This document shows positions 55,525-64,000 of a stretch of DNA of 64,000 nucleotides, piece after piece (positions within the stretch are counted from its first letter, which is position 1; each line of letters opens with the position of its first letter). The position numbers and the translations under genes were made by a program. This stretch comes from Flavobacteriaceae bacterium UBA3159 (lineage in GTDB: Bacteria; Bacteroidota; Bacteroidia; Flavobacteriales; Flavobacteriaceae). The DNA is taken from the NCBI GenBank assembly GCA_002364535.1, contig DEYL01000017.1, forward strand, positions 34,850 to 98,849. The letters are read 5' to 3'. The notes under the pieces are model-generated. The model ran no database searches. It was not told the origin of the DNA and saw only the letters and a program-made list of their open reading frames with translations.

Positions 55525-57882
55525 CTAATTAAAGTTGTACAGTATTTCGTATGTTCCCCCATTGAGTTGGATCAAATTGTATTGATCATCATTCTTTTTT
55601 GAGTTTTTGATTTCTCCGTTAATGTATACTTTTTTATAAGCTACAGGAACAAATAAAAATGCTTCACTTTGATCGGGAACGGTTAATTTAATTTCCATAC
55701 CCTTTCTGATTTTTTTAAGGGCAATGGCAACCTTTCCCGCCATGGTTATATTTCCTGTTTTGGCATAGGTCAGGCCAGCAAGATTGGGTTTGACCATAAA
55801 CTTTTTCCATCCAGGTTCCAATGGGTAGATACCGCATACATATTGAGACAAAATCGTCAAGCCCCCTCCACTCCAGGCATGATTGGTAGAACCCCCTCCA
55901 AAACCCTCTCTCCCGGCACCCCAGCCCTCAAAAAGGGTGGTATGTTCCTTGCTCTCAACCATAAACTTAAAACGTTTTTTCAATCGTTTAAGAGCATACT
56001 CCTCTTGACCCATTTGAAATAAGGCTTCACAAACATACTTTTCCATATAAGGGCTGGAAAATTCCTGACTAAGAAAAACTTTATACAAGGCATCGTATTG
56101 GTCGACCTCCGCCAGTCCAGAAACCACTGCCAATGCCTGGGCACGGTCGTCTGACTCAGCCATATTATTCGGGGATTTATAACTGTGGCCGTCCCAAAAA
56201 AATTGATTAAAGGCTTCCTTAAAATCAACCATCGCTTCTTGTGACCAACTAACTTCATTTTGATCTCCCAAGGCTGATGCCATGAAGTTATAACCTTTAA
56301 GTGCAAGAAAATACCAAGCATTGATCAGTAATTTTTTGTCAACATTGACGCCCCAATCTCCCCAATACCAACTTGTTTTAGTGTTTTCTGTTATCCTGTC
56401 AATTAGAATTCCATTTTGATCCAACTTCCAAACATTGAGATATTTTTTTACTCCGGGGTAAACTTTTTTGAGGGTTTCCATGTCCCCGGTATTCAAATAG
56501 TAATTCCAAAAACCAAAATAACCCACACTGGCCAACATCTGACCCGGCAATTCCTTTTCCCAATTACCACTGGGTACGGGGGAATAGATGGTATTGTCTG
56601 CTCTTTGCCATGCCATCAACTCCAAAATTCCCTTTTTGGTCAACAATTGTCCTTTGAGGTCGAGCGCATAAAAAGCCTCCCCACTTTCATTTACCACATC
56701 GCCCCACCATTGGGACCGCTCTCTGTCTGGACAATCCATATAAGTATCTCGCATGGTAACATAAAGTGTCCGTTTGGCCTTTTGCCAAAGTGTGTTAAAA
56801 AATTTGTCATTCGATCTAAAGTAGCCTGAAAATTCTGTGGCATAACCGGTTTCTCTATACATGAGATCCAATACCTTTACTCCTTCGGGAATGCTGTAAT
56901 AGACCTCTTCTCCATTCATCCAACCGAGGCTTTCATAAGCTTGCTCCCCCCCGGTGGTGATGTATTCACTTCTTACATTGATCTCTCCTCCCCCCTTATA
57001 ATGGTCAGTTTTTATCTTAATCACTTGTCCCTCCTGAGCATCAATCTTAAAATATGGGGTGATATGGGCATTGTAAGGAAGTTGGCAAACAATACTATCT
57101 CCGGTGCTTATAAAAGGAAAAGCGATGGGGTTTTCATACCGCTTTAAACCATAATTTTTCCACTGGGGTATGGGACGCTTGACCAAATTGTTCCATGGAG
57201 AAGCAGGGTATGTCCCCAGTGAAATCGCATCATCCCACTTTTGGGTTTTTTGAGGTTTATTGATAAAATCAAAATTGCCCAATCGAGCATCATACTTGAT
57301 ACTCGATTCGGGTAATCTCCAATTGGGCAACGGAGGACCTGCAGTTTGAAATTCAGGTCGTATGGATGCCTTCCAACTGGTGTCTGATATCAATTCAAAA
57401 TCCTGGGCCCGGCAATCAAAAATCAATCCGGCTTTACCGCTGCTTTTATGTGAAAAACCTTCTTTTCCAAAATACCAAACCAAGAGGGAAATGTTGTTGT
57501 CACCTAGTTTTAAAAATGGACTGATATCTACTTCGTCATAGTAGGTATCGTTGGGATTTGGGCCCCTTTTGAGTTGCCCCTCAAATACAGCCAATCTGCC
57601 ATTGATCCAAATCCAGTATTTTGAATCACAAGCGATCTTGGCCATGGCCTTGGCAGGTACTTTTTTAAGCTCAAAGGATTTGCCGTATGCAGTCCAATTG
57701 TTGGGCTCATTTTTTTGTCCATTGGCTGTGATCCAATGGGCTTTCCACTGCACATTTTCCTCATTAGGATATTGAGCTTGGGTACAAAGTAGAAATTGTA
57801 AAAAAAATAAGCTTATAATTTTATTAATCGGATGAGCTGAAAGACGAGGCTGGAAATCCTTCAATATTGAATAAATTGGCAT
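55525..57882 (-). CDS. GH78-type alpha-L-rhamnosidase
   Basis: A protein of about 785 residues that would hydrolyse terminal rhamnose. An N-terminal carbohydrate-binding beta domain (WKAHWITANGQ, WIWINGRLAVFEGQLKRGPN) is followed by the catalytic (alpha/alpha)6 barrel with DCPDRERSQWWGDV, holding the expected acid, and WYWGDWGVNVDK. The start is uncertain. The best signal peptide (INKIISLFFLQFLLCTQAQ) begins at an ATT codon near 57828, where a deleted G may have removed the original ATG. The nearest in-frame ATG is at 57882, inside a relic of another gene, and the frame is open to 57912. Confidence 0.85.
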   Translation of the reverse strand: MPIYSILKDFQPRLSAHPINKIISLFFLQFLLCTQAQYPNEENVQWKAHWITANGQKNEPNNWTAYGKSFELKKVPAKAMAKIACDSKYWIWINGRLAVFEGQLKRGPNPNDTYYDEVDISPFLKLGDNNISLLVWYFGKEGFSHKSSGKAGLIFDCRAQDFELISDTSWKASIRPEFQTAGPPLPNWRLPESSIKYDARLGNFDFINKPQKTQKWDDAISLGTYPASPWNNLVKRPIPQWKNYGLKRYENPIAFPFISTGDSIVCQLPYNAHITPYFKIDAQEGQVIKIKTDHYKGGGEINVRSEYITTGGEQAYESLGWMNGEEVYYSIPEGVKVLDLMYRETGYATEFSGYFRSNDKFFNTLWQKAKRTLYVTMRDTYMDCPDRERSQWWGDVVNESGEAFYALDLKGQLLTKKGILELMAWQRADNTIYSPVPSGNWEKELPGQMLASVGYFGFWNYYLNTGDMETLKKVYPGVKKYLNVWKLDQNGILIDRITENTKTSWYWGDWGVNVDKKLLINAWYFLALKGYNFMASALGDQNEVSWSQEAMVDFKEAFNQFFWDGHSYKSPNNMAESDDRAQALAVVSGLAEVDQYDALYKVFLSQEFSSPYMEKYVCEALFQMGQEEYALKRLKKRFKFMVESKEHTTLFEGWGAGREGFGGGSTNHAWSGGGLTILSQYVCGIYPLEPGWKKFMVKPNLAGLTYAKTGNITMAGKVAIALKKIRKGMEIKLTVPDQSEAFLFVPVAYKKVYINGEIKNSKKNDDQYNLIQLNGGTYEILYNFN

Positions 57883-58012
57883 CAAAATAATTTTTCCAAC
57901 CATATCTGACATTTATTGATTTTTTAACGCTCACTGAATGGAGCTGTACTTTGTTATTTTTGATTAGAGCATTGGCAGGATAAAAAACACCATCGCGTTT
58001 AAACACATCAAA
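57824..58012 (-). pseudogene. C-terminal remnant of a sialate O-acetylesterase
   Basis: A frame of about 62 codons on the minus strand reading FKRDGVFYPANALIKNNK, then INVRYGWKNYFDANLFN and EGFPASSF before TAA. This is the conserved C-terminal segment of SASA-type sialate O-acetylesterases, which otherwise have about 450-650 residues. Nothing upstream resembles the rest of the enzyme, so the body has been deleted. It sits between a sulfatase and the rhamnosidase, on the same strand. Confidence 0.7.
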
Positions 58013-58098
58013 AAAGATATAGCAATTTATAATTTTTACAAAAACTACATAAATAAATAGTGGATTAGATATTTCTGAAAATAGCAACCATTAAATAA

Positions 58099-59613
58099 TC
58101 AATTATTCTTAGGTTGGGAGTGAATTGTTTTAGGTTCAAACCATTCCTTCGCATTTTCAAATTGTCTTCCCAATCCCATGGGTTTCACCCTGGCTGAGGA
58201 TATACGATGCTTAATTACCGTTTTTAATGAATCCTTAATCCGGTAGTAATTGTTATTGTCTGCCAAATTTTGGAGTTCGGCTTTATCATGTTTGTGATCG
58301 TATAGTTCATAACCCATCGTACCGTCCTCGCCCCATTGAGTAAATCGATAACGGTCTGTTTTTATAGAGTAACCCTGAACTTTGGATTTGCCACCAGTGT
58401 TAACTCCTAGTTCCGTAAGTGCACTAGCTCTCACCCTTGCATTTGAATCCTTAAGCAGTGGAGCAAAACTCTTTCCAGAAACAAATTCTGGGGTATCCAT
58501 TTCAAGGATTTCCATAAGCGTGGGGTAGATATCAACCAATTCAACAGGGGCATCCATTATTTTTTCATTTTTATTGATCCCCGGCCCTGAAACAATCAAT
58601 GGAACTCTAGTGGCGTTTTCAAAAAGAGTACGTTTTTGCCAATGACCGTGTTCACCAAGGTGGTATCCATGATCTGAGGTAAAAACGACAATGGTATTTT
58701 TATCTAAACCTGAGGCTTTTAGTTTATCCAGCACCCTCCCCACTTGAGCATCAACAAAGCTATTTGTAGCATAATAGGCTTCCTTGATCGTTCGGGCTAA
58801 ACCTTCTTTAAGATTATTTTGAGCTTTTTTCTCGCGAATAGATACAGCTGCGGGTTTAGGAAGAGTTTTTAAATAGGAATCTGAGCTCACAGGAATTTCC
58901 ATTTCGTTGGTCTCATGGAGATCGTAATATTTTTTGGGAGCAACATAAGGGGTATGGGGTCTGTAGAGTCCAAAAGCCAGAAAAAAATGCTCACCACTCT
59001 TGGCAAAACGGTCCAAAAACTTGATGGTTTCTGTGGCTCCAATTCCGTCGGTTTGTTCTTCATCTTTGCCATCTGCAGCCAGCCAACTGAGGGTACCTCC
59101 ATAGGACTTTGGTTTAAGGGTATTGATTTTGTACTCTTCAATTTTATCCCTACCATAGGGGTTAACGGTTTGATCCCAACTGTAGTTATCATCATGACCG
59201 GCAGTACCAATATCTCTAGGGTTGTGGTAGTGAAAAATTTTGCCAACTCTGACGGAATGATAGTTTTCCTGCCTGAATTTTTGTCCTAAAGTAACCACAT
59301 CTGGAATCGCCTGTCTTAAATACACTCTAAGAGATTTTATTTTGGTTTGATCCGCATACATCCCAGTCATAAAAGAAGCCCGAGATGGAGCGCACCAAGG
59401 ATATTGATTATGGGCATTGCCAAAAAGTACGCCTCTTTCCGACAGTTTATCAATGTTTGGGGTTATGGCTTTGGTATTACCATAGGCCCCTATATCGCAG
59501 TTTAAATCATCAGCGACAATGAATAAAACATTAAGCTTTGGTTTTTTGGGATTGGAATTCGAACCCATAAGAATCATACTGACCAATACCCATAAAAGAG
59601 ATCTGAATTTCAT
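58099..59613 (-). CDS. Type I sulfatase, iduronate-2-sulfatase-like
   Basis: A 504-residue secreted sulfatase. The formylglycine motif is CAPSR with Cys74 (YPWCAPSRASFMTG). VADDLNCDIGAYG binds calcium, and FTSDHGYHLGEHGHWQKRTLFE is characteristic of iduronate-2-sulfatase-like enzymes. A Sec signal without a clear lipobox covers about residues 1-20. Exact substrate unknown; ulvan- or fucoidan-type polymers are plausible from the neighbours. Confidence 0.92.
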   Translation of the reverse strand: MKFRSLLWVLVSMILMGSNSNPKKPKLNVLFIVADDLNCDIGAYGNTKAITPNIDKLSERGVLFGNAHNQYPWCAPSRASFMTGMYADQTKIKSLRVYLRQAIPDVVTLGQKFRQENYHSVRVGKIFHYHNPRDIGTAGHDDNYSWDQTVNPYGRDKIEEYKINTLKPKSYGGTLSWLAADGKDEEQTDGIGATETIKFLDRFAKSGEHFFLAFGLYRPHTPYVAPKKYYDLHETNEMEIPVSSDSYLKTLPKPAAVSIREKKAQNNLKEGLARTIKEAYYATNSFVDAQVGRVLDKLKASGLDKNTIVVFTSDHGYHLGEHGHWQKRTLFENATRVPLIVSGPGINKNEKIMDAPVELVDIYPTLMEILEMDTPEFVSGKSFAPLLKDSNARVRASALTELGVNTGGKSKVQGYSIKTDRYRFTQWGEDGTMGYELYDHKHDKAELQNLADNNNYYRIKDSLKTVIKHRISSARVKPMGLGRQFENAKEWFEPKTIHSQPKNN

Positions 59614-59636
59614 ACTATTTTTTGTTTATATTTTAA

Positions 59637-61112
59637 TTAAAAAGGTCCTTGATTGTTTATTTGAGTGGCGTTTTTTGATGCCCCCGGAAACTCCCCTCTT
59701 TTGCCGTGATGAGAAGTCTTTAGTGAATTGGGTGCTTTGACTGGCCCGGGTCTTTTTTCATACCAATCTTTAGTTATTTTATCCGGTTGTGAATCTCCCG
59801 TTTCTATTTTCCACTTTTCAAGAATGGATTCCAAATGCTGAATTGCCTCCTGATAACTTTTTTCTCCAATCAAATTATCTCTCTGAAAGAAATCTTTCTC
59901 CATATCATAAAATTCTCTCTTTGATCTGGGAGTGAGGAAGATCTCTTTTTGGATTTCAGAAATTTCTCCCGCATGAAGTTGGGCCAGAAGACTAGCGAAG
60001 GAATCGCTATTAATGGCATCCAATGGTCCTCTTTGAGCAAATTGATTTCTGTTGTTTTCAATGTACATGAAATCTTTACTTCTTACCATTCGCTCATGAG
60101 CCTCATAGTCGTGCCAGTTGTGTTCTGCAAAAACATAATTTCTGAAAGGGGTGTCTGGGTTATCCAATACTTTTTTAAAGCTTTTGCCTTGATAATTTTT
60201 ACCTATTTCTAAATCGGCATACTCAAGTATTGTCGGAGCAATATCTATAGCACTAATTAAGCTTGAGGTTTCGCCCGATATCTTATTTTTTTTATAGGTC
60301 AAAATAAATGGTGTCTTCACACCTTGATCATTGAGGCGTGTTTTACTATGAGGAAAGGGCCTACCATTGTCTGCCATCACTATGATGACTGTATTCTCAT
60401 AAACCTTTTGTTTTTTAAGTGTCGCTACCACTTCACCAATGTAATGATCGAATCTTCTAATTTCGTCATAATAATTACCCAAATCCTGTTTTGTAAGATA
60501 ATCATTAACCAAATATTCGGGTGGAGTCAAACCCTCGGGGTCATGGGTTCCAGAAAAGTTGTTTTCACCCCATGACCTATGGGCATCAATTGAAGCATAC
60601 CACATAAAAAAGGGTTTATCTTTAGGTCTATCCTCTAAGGTTTTCACCCACTGCTGCTCTCCTCCAAGGCCATTTAGTTTTTTATCTTCAATAATTAAAT
60701 TAAAGCCTCTTCTGGCGTAGGCGCCCATATGAAATTTTCCGGATAAGGCAGTATAGTATCCCCCCTCCTTCAATGCTTCGGCCACTGTTCTCATTTCCAA
60801 AGGCGGCTGACTATGAAGCTCGGGAGCCCCGGTATTGTGGGGGTATCTTCCGGTAATAATCGAATTTCTACTGGGACTGCAAGAACTAGTTGTCAAATAC
60901 ATATTTTTAAAAACCAACCCATCTGAGGACAAACTTTTAATGTTTGGTGTTTTTACATATTCATTTCCATAAACACTCAAATCATCCCAACTTACATCAT
61001 CTGCTATAAATACAATAAAATTTGGCTTGTTTTCAGTTTTTTGACTTTTTTTGCATTGGGTCAATGCAATCAAAATTATCAATCCTAAAACGTAAATACT
61101 ATTTAATCTCAT
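59637..61112 (-). CDS. Type I sulfatase, N-sulfoglucosamine-sulfohydrolase-like
   Basis: A 491-residue lipoprotein (lipobox IALTQC, Cys20) with CSPSR starting at Cys78 (TSSCSPSRNSIITGRYP), FIADDVSWDDLSVYG and VMADNGRPFPHSKTRLND. This pattern resembles heparan N-sulfatase-like members of the family. It lies 23 bases from the other minus-strand sulfatase and is probably co-transcribed with it. Confidence 0.92.
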   Translation of the reverse strand: MRLNSIYVLGLIILIALTQCKKSQKTENKPNFIVFIADDVSWDDLSVYGNEYVKTPNIKSLSSDGLVFKNMYLTTSSCSPSRNSIITGRYPHNTGAPELHSQPPLEMRTVAEALKEGGYYTALSGKFHMGAYARRGFNLIIEDKKLNGLGGEQQWVKTLEDRPKDKPFFMWYASIDAHRSWGENNFSGTHDPEGLTPPEYLVNDYLTKQDLGNYYDEIRRFDHYIGEVVATLKKQKVYENTVIIVMADNGRPFPHSKTRLNDQGVKTPFILTYKKNKISGETSSLISAIDIAPTILEYADLEIGKNYQGKSFKKVLDNPDTPFRNYVFAEHNWHDYEAHERMVRSKDFMYIENNRNQFAQRGPLDAINSDSFASLLAQLHAGEISEIQKEIFLTPRSKREFYDMEKDFFQRDNLIGEKSYQEAIQHLESILEKWKIETGDSQPDKITKDWYEKRPGPVKAPNSLKTSHHGKRGEFPGASKNATQINNQGPF

Positions 61113-61436
61113 ATTTCTAACGCTATAATTACTACGATATAAATAAGTAAAACCCTATGAATATATTCAAATTCATCAAAATTTAAAATACAAAACCCCC
61201 AGTTTATTTAATACTAGGGGTTAAAGTTAGTTTAAACAGATTAAACCAATAAAGTACCCCTTACGTTACCAATCTCGAACTCTTTTTACCAAAACCTAGA
61301 GGACATATACGGTTTGAAGCAATTACTTTTTGATGAGGGTTTAGCTAATGATATTGGCTTACCCCTCACAAAATCAAAAGTTAGTAGTGATTTAGTATTA
61401 CCTCAAGGACATTAAACTATAATAGTATTAAATAGT
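61113..61436. other. Intergenic region at the edge of a mobile module
   Basis: Holds a terminator-like hairpin (61194-61222) and, on the plus strand from 61245 to 61414, an open frame of about 55 codons without a start. Its end reads LEDIYGLKQLLFDEGLAND then IGLPLTKSKVSS, which looks protein-like but which I cannot name. It may be a gene relic. The minus-strand sulfatase promoter should also lie here. Confidence 0.4.
61194..61222 (-). terminator. Hairpin at the end of the mobile module
   Basis: On the minus strand AACCCCTAG pairs with CTGGGGGTT (one G-T wobble) around an 11-nt loop, followed by TTTG. It could end transcription coming from the minus-strand genes to the right. Confidence 0.5.
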
Positions 61437-61679
61437 ATGGCAAATACAACAGGAATTAAACACGGTGGAAGACAGAAAGGCACACCCAACAGAATGACAA
61501 AAGAGTTGAGAACGATTCTAAAAAATATGATTTACAAAGAAATAGAGATTATACAAGAGCATTTAGATAAGCTAAATCCTAAAGATAGGATGGAGGTTCT
61601 TATAAAGTTAATGCCTTATGTATTGCCAAGAATTACAAGTATATCTCACACCATTAATGAACCTTTGGATTGGGGTTAA
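61437..61679 (+). CDS. DUF5681-like small phage protein
   Basis: An 80-residue basic protein starting with the GIKHGGRQKGTPNRMTKEL motif typical of a family of small phage-associated proteins, possibly DNA-binding. The rest is helical (IYKEIEIIQEHLDKLNPKDR). It converges on the HNH gene with a 2-base gap. It is isolated from any other phage gene in the window, so it may be a relic of a prophage. Confidence 0.6.
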   Translation: MANTTGIKHGGRQKGTPNRMTKELRTILKNMIYKEIEIIQEHLDKLNPKDRMEVLIKLMPYVLPRITSISHTINEPLDWG

Positions 61680-61681
61680 AT

Positions 61682-62833
61682 TTAAATATCGTAAGGAGAC
61701 TGTTTAAGTTTGATTTTTGAAATAGTACTTCGAGAAACATTAAATTTCTCACTAATTTTCGCTTGAGATAGATTGCCCTCTTTTAAAATTTCTCTTACTA
61801 ATATAATCTGAGACTCAGTTAACGGTCTATTTTTTTTAATGTAATCTAATTTTTCTTTATGATATTTACCAATTAACGAATCAAGTTTTCTTAAAGTAGA
61901 CTTATTGGGTTGGATTGATTTGACATAAGGAAAATGTCTTCTTGACTTGAGACCCTGGGCGAATGTAAATGAAACCGAATAGAAGTCCGAAATATCTTTA
62001 ATCGGGAGTTTATAATTTTGAAGAGTCCACTTTAATTCCTGAACTTTCTCTTTTGAATGAACGTAAAAAAGTTTGTCTTCAGTTTTGAGTTTTGATATAC
62101 TGTGTTTAGAGTTCTCAGATTTTGAAATAATTCTCAAATTCTCAACCCTATTGTCAAGTTTATTTGAATTTATGTGGTCTACAATTTGTCCATCAGGGAT
62201 TTTTTCAATAAAGTTTTCAGCAACTAATCTACTTACAGAATAGTTTTTTCTTTTAGAGTCTATTTTTAAATTGAAATATTGATACCCAGCTTTATTTATT
62301 CCCGGATTCAATAATTTATATCTTTTGTAAGACCAAACCTCACCTCTATCTGAGATTGAGTAATTATCACTAAATTTTTTCCAACTCCTATCCTCAGGGG
62401 GTTCCTTTATAATGGTCTCCCTAAATGATTTTCTTCTACATATATTGCATTGACCATATGAGTTCAGTTTATGGCCTCGGTAACAAAAACCATTGGATTT
62501 TATCCCTTTTCTCTTTTGATTATATGAACTTTTAGCCCAATGCCTAGCATTGTCTCTTCTAGAAATTATCTCAAGATTTAATAAATTATTATTGAGTTTA
62601 TTTAAATCTTTATGATTTACAACAAAGTCGTTTTTTATTTTAGAAATAAAATGTTTGGCAACTAATCTATGTATGTATTTTCGGGTTACTTTTCCATCCT
62701 TACTTAATGCTACAGAGTAATATCCAACTTTCATTAAAGTTGGTTTTAACAATTTAGTTTTTCTTCTTACGTTGCCAAAATCACTTACTTCATAAGCTTC
62801 AAAGCCATCAATATTTTTCCACCTCTCTTTCAA
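61682..62833 (-). CDS. Double NUMOD4-HNH endonuclease with HTH
   Basis: A 383-residue nuclease. NUMOD4 module 1 (residues 3-30) leads to HNH 1 around NHKDLNKLNNNLLNLEI (73-89); a zinc-knuckle-like segment follows with Cys117, His121, Cys129 and Cys132. A second NUMOD4-like module (about 150-180) and HNH 2 around VDHINSNKLDNRVENLRI (218-235) follow, and the C-terminus has an HTH (339-376). Such enzymes are mostly phage homing endonucleases with one HNH each; this double arrangement with a terminal HTH is unusual. The start is TTG at 62833. Confidence 0.75.
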   Translation of the reverse strand: MKERWKNIDGFEAYEVSDFGNVRRKTKLLKPTLMKVGYYSVALSKDGKVTRKYIHRLVAKHFISKIKNDFVVNHKDLNKLNNNLLNLEIISRRDNARHWAKSSYNQKRKGIKSNGFCYRGHKLNSYGQCNICRRKSFRETIIKEPPEDRSWKKFSDNYSISDRGEVWSYKRYKLLNPGINKAGYQYFNLKIDSKRKNYSVSRLVAENFIEKIPDGQIVDHINSNKLDNRVENLRIISKSENSKHSISKLKTEDKLFYVHSKEKVQELKWTLQNYKLPIKDISDFYSVSFTFAQGLKSRRHFPYVKSIQPNKSTLRKLDSLIGKYHKEKLDYIKKNRPLTESQIILVREILKEGNLSQAKISEKFNVSRSTISKIKLKQSPYDI

Positions 62834-62848
62834 AATAATATTTAGTTT

Positions 62849-64000
62849 TTATCTTTTCAGAAATCCGTAGTCAAATATTTTAGGCTCTATTTTGTCGGCT
62901 AAATGTTTAAGTATAGTTCTTAATTTTCCAATTAGATCCATATAAGTTCTGTCATCACTATTTGAATTCATTTTGCCTTTGTAGTTCCTCCCTTGAAAAT
63001 ATTCCCTAATGTTTAGAAAGCTTGCATTAGCATTTACATTAGGTTGGCAATGATAATATTTCCATAACTCTCTACCAGCATCAAAAACGTTTTGGGATTC
63101 TTCTGAAAATTTTATTTTTTGGTTCTGCTTAATTCCATTACCAAACAAATTTTCTAATTGTTGTTTCTTTATTTTACCCTGAATAAAATCTGTCATAAAA
63201 TGACTTTCAAACCTTGCTTTTGCGTTAACCTCTTGTTCGGTAAATGGTATCCAATGGTTAGTACTCAAGTCAGATGAAATTCTATTTTGACTGTGAAATA
63301 ATGTAAAAGTTAAACAGTCATTTTGAAATTCAGCATCACTTTTCCAACCTTCATTAGGAGATAAAAATTGGTCTCTATCGTTTAGCCAAGTAGCTTCTGT
63401 ACAATGTCTTACTGTAAAGTATATACAACCTTCAAACAGATTTTCTTTTGTGAAATACAAGTGAAACCTATGGTCGTTTTTCTCATTTTCAAGATTGCCT
63501 ATAAATACATAATTTTTATTTTGGTAATCAGGTGTCGAACAGTTTAAAAAGCCTATCTGTAGATTTTTTTTATCTTGATATTGATTTATCCATTGATTAA
63601 TTCTTTTGGGTAGATTACCATAGAATTTTTTTACTCCAAGATAGCTCCCCTTTTCATCAAATATTTCAGTTGAAATTGTATCTATCTTTGATTTTATTGA
63701 AGTATTCCAAATAGTAAAACCAATTGGGAATTTTCCTTTTACATTATCAAAGGTTTCAGCAGGGACAACAAAGCCATTTATATATTCTGCCAAATAGTAA
63801 TCTCTGAATTTTTTAAAATTTGAGCCATTAATGAATTTTAACTTGGAGAATTGTCCTAAAATACAACCAGGAACTTTTTCATATACTACTGCCATAAAAA
63901 GAGCAAAGAGTTCATTTACAGCATTCCCAATTATTGGTTTGAATTTCTCATTGATTTTGAACTTCAAGGTAATATCTTTTTTATGAACTTTTCCTTGTCC
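62849..64000 (-). CDS. DNA methyltransferase, C-terminal part (cut by window)
   Basis: An open frame of at least 383 codons running through the right edge of the window; the first residues seen are GQGKVHKKDIT. FKKFRDYYLAEYINGFVVPAE, TFDNVKGKFPIGFTIWN and HFMTDFIQGKIKKQQ resemble the target-recognition part of Eco57I/N6-adenine DNA methyltransferases, which lies after the catalytic NPPY region. That region would be off the window. Apparent start codons inside the visible part are not the true start. Together with the HNH gene it suggests a restriction-modification or mobile module. Confidence 0.6.
   Translation of the reverse strand, partial: GQGKVHKKDITLKFKINEKFKPIIGNAVNELFALFMAVVYEKVPGCILGQFSKLKFINGSNFKKFRDYYLAEYINGFVVPAETFDNVKGKFPIGFTIWNTSIKSKIDTISTEIFDEKGSYLGVKKFYGNLPKRINQWINQYQDKKNLQIGFLNCSTPDYQNKNYVFIGNLENEKNDHRFHLYFTKENLFEGCIYFTVRHCTEATWLNDRDQFLSPNEGWKSDAEFQNDCLTFTLFHSQNRISSDLSTNHWIPFTEQEVNAKARFESHFMTDFIQGKIKKQQLENLFGNGIKQNQKIKFSEESQNVFDAGRELWKYYHCQPNVNANASFLNIREYFQGRNYKGKMNSNSDDRTYMDLIGKLRTILKHLADKIEPKIFDYGFLKR

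Noticed and set aside
1..64000. CRISPR array
   Set aside because: No regularly spaced direct repeats of suitable length and no cas-like genes were seen.

Overview
The window looks like a chromosome segment of a marine member of the Flavobacteriaceae (Bacteroidota). The evidence is the promoter style (TAnnTTTG -7 boxes, almost no Shine-Dalgarno sequences), a PorT-family protein beside rpoN and an ExbB/ExbD operon, a beta-barrel/GLPGLI pair, and a cluster of sulfatases with a GH78-type rhamnosidase.

Layout. (1) 1-16037, housekeeping: SemiSWEET and leuS (minus), then ftsX, a DUF3098 protein, uppP, truB, the complete de novo NAD operon nadA-nadB-nadC, pyrH-frr, an MMPL/RND exporter, asnS and rpoN. 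(2) 16038-19210, minus strand: the PorT-like protein and an exbB - four-helix protein - exbD - exbD operon ending in a strong intrinsic terminator. (3) 19211-27942, an AT-rich accessory island. It holds a nine-gene biosynthetic cluster (FAD oxidoreductase, methyltransferase, type III polyketide synthase, FabL-like reductase, FabZ-like dehydratase, FabF-like ketosynthase, acyl carrier protein, phosphopantetheinyl transferase context), a secreted metallophosphoesterase and a truncated HUH-type replication protein. It ends at tRNA-Ser(GGA). (4) 28140-41583, housekeeping: tatD, a retropepsin-like protease, sucA-sucB, umuC-umuD in inverted order, fadA and a FadB/FadN-like enzyme, an SCP2 protein, a small Cys-tailed protein and etfB-etfA. 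(5) 41957-61112, a carbohydrate and sulfate-ester region: four type I sulfatases, a rhamnosidase, a glucuronoyl-esterase-like CE15 protein, other hydrolases, a Tat-exported Gfo/Idh/MocA oxidoreductase, an EamA transporter, the barrel/GLPGLI pair and a decayed sialate O-acetylesterase. (6) 61113-64000, AT-rich mobile DNA: a DUF5681-like phage protein, a double-HNH endonuclease with zinc knuckle and HTH, and the C-terminal part of a DNA methyltransferase cut by the window edge.

Two results stand out. First, the type III PKS cluster carries its own set of fatty-acid-synthase-like partners, ACP and PPTase, which suggests an ACP-fed phenolic-lipid or alkylpyrone/quinone pathway acquired by transfer. 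Second, an identical 16-bp palindrome (ATTATGCATGCATAAT) lies 9-10 nt upstream of the -7 box of both the fatty-acid beta-oxidation operon and the etfBA operon. This points to one regulator coupling beta-oxidation to electron transfer. All family calls come from reading motifs; no database search was run.
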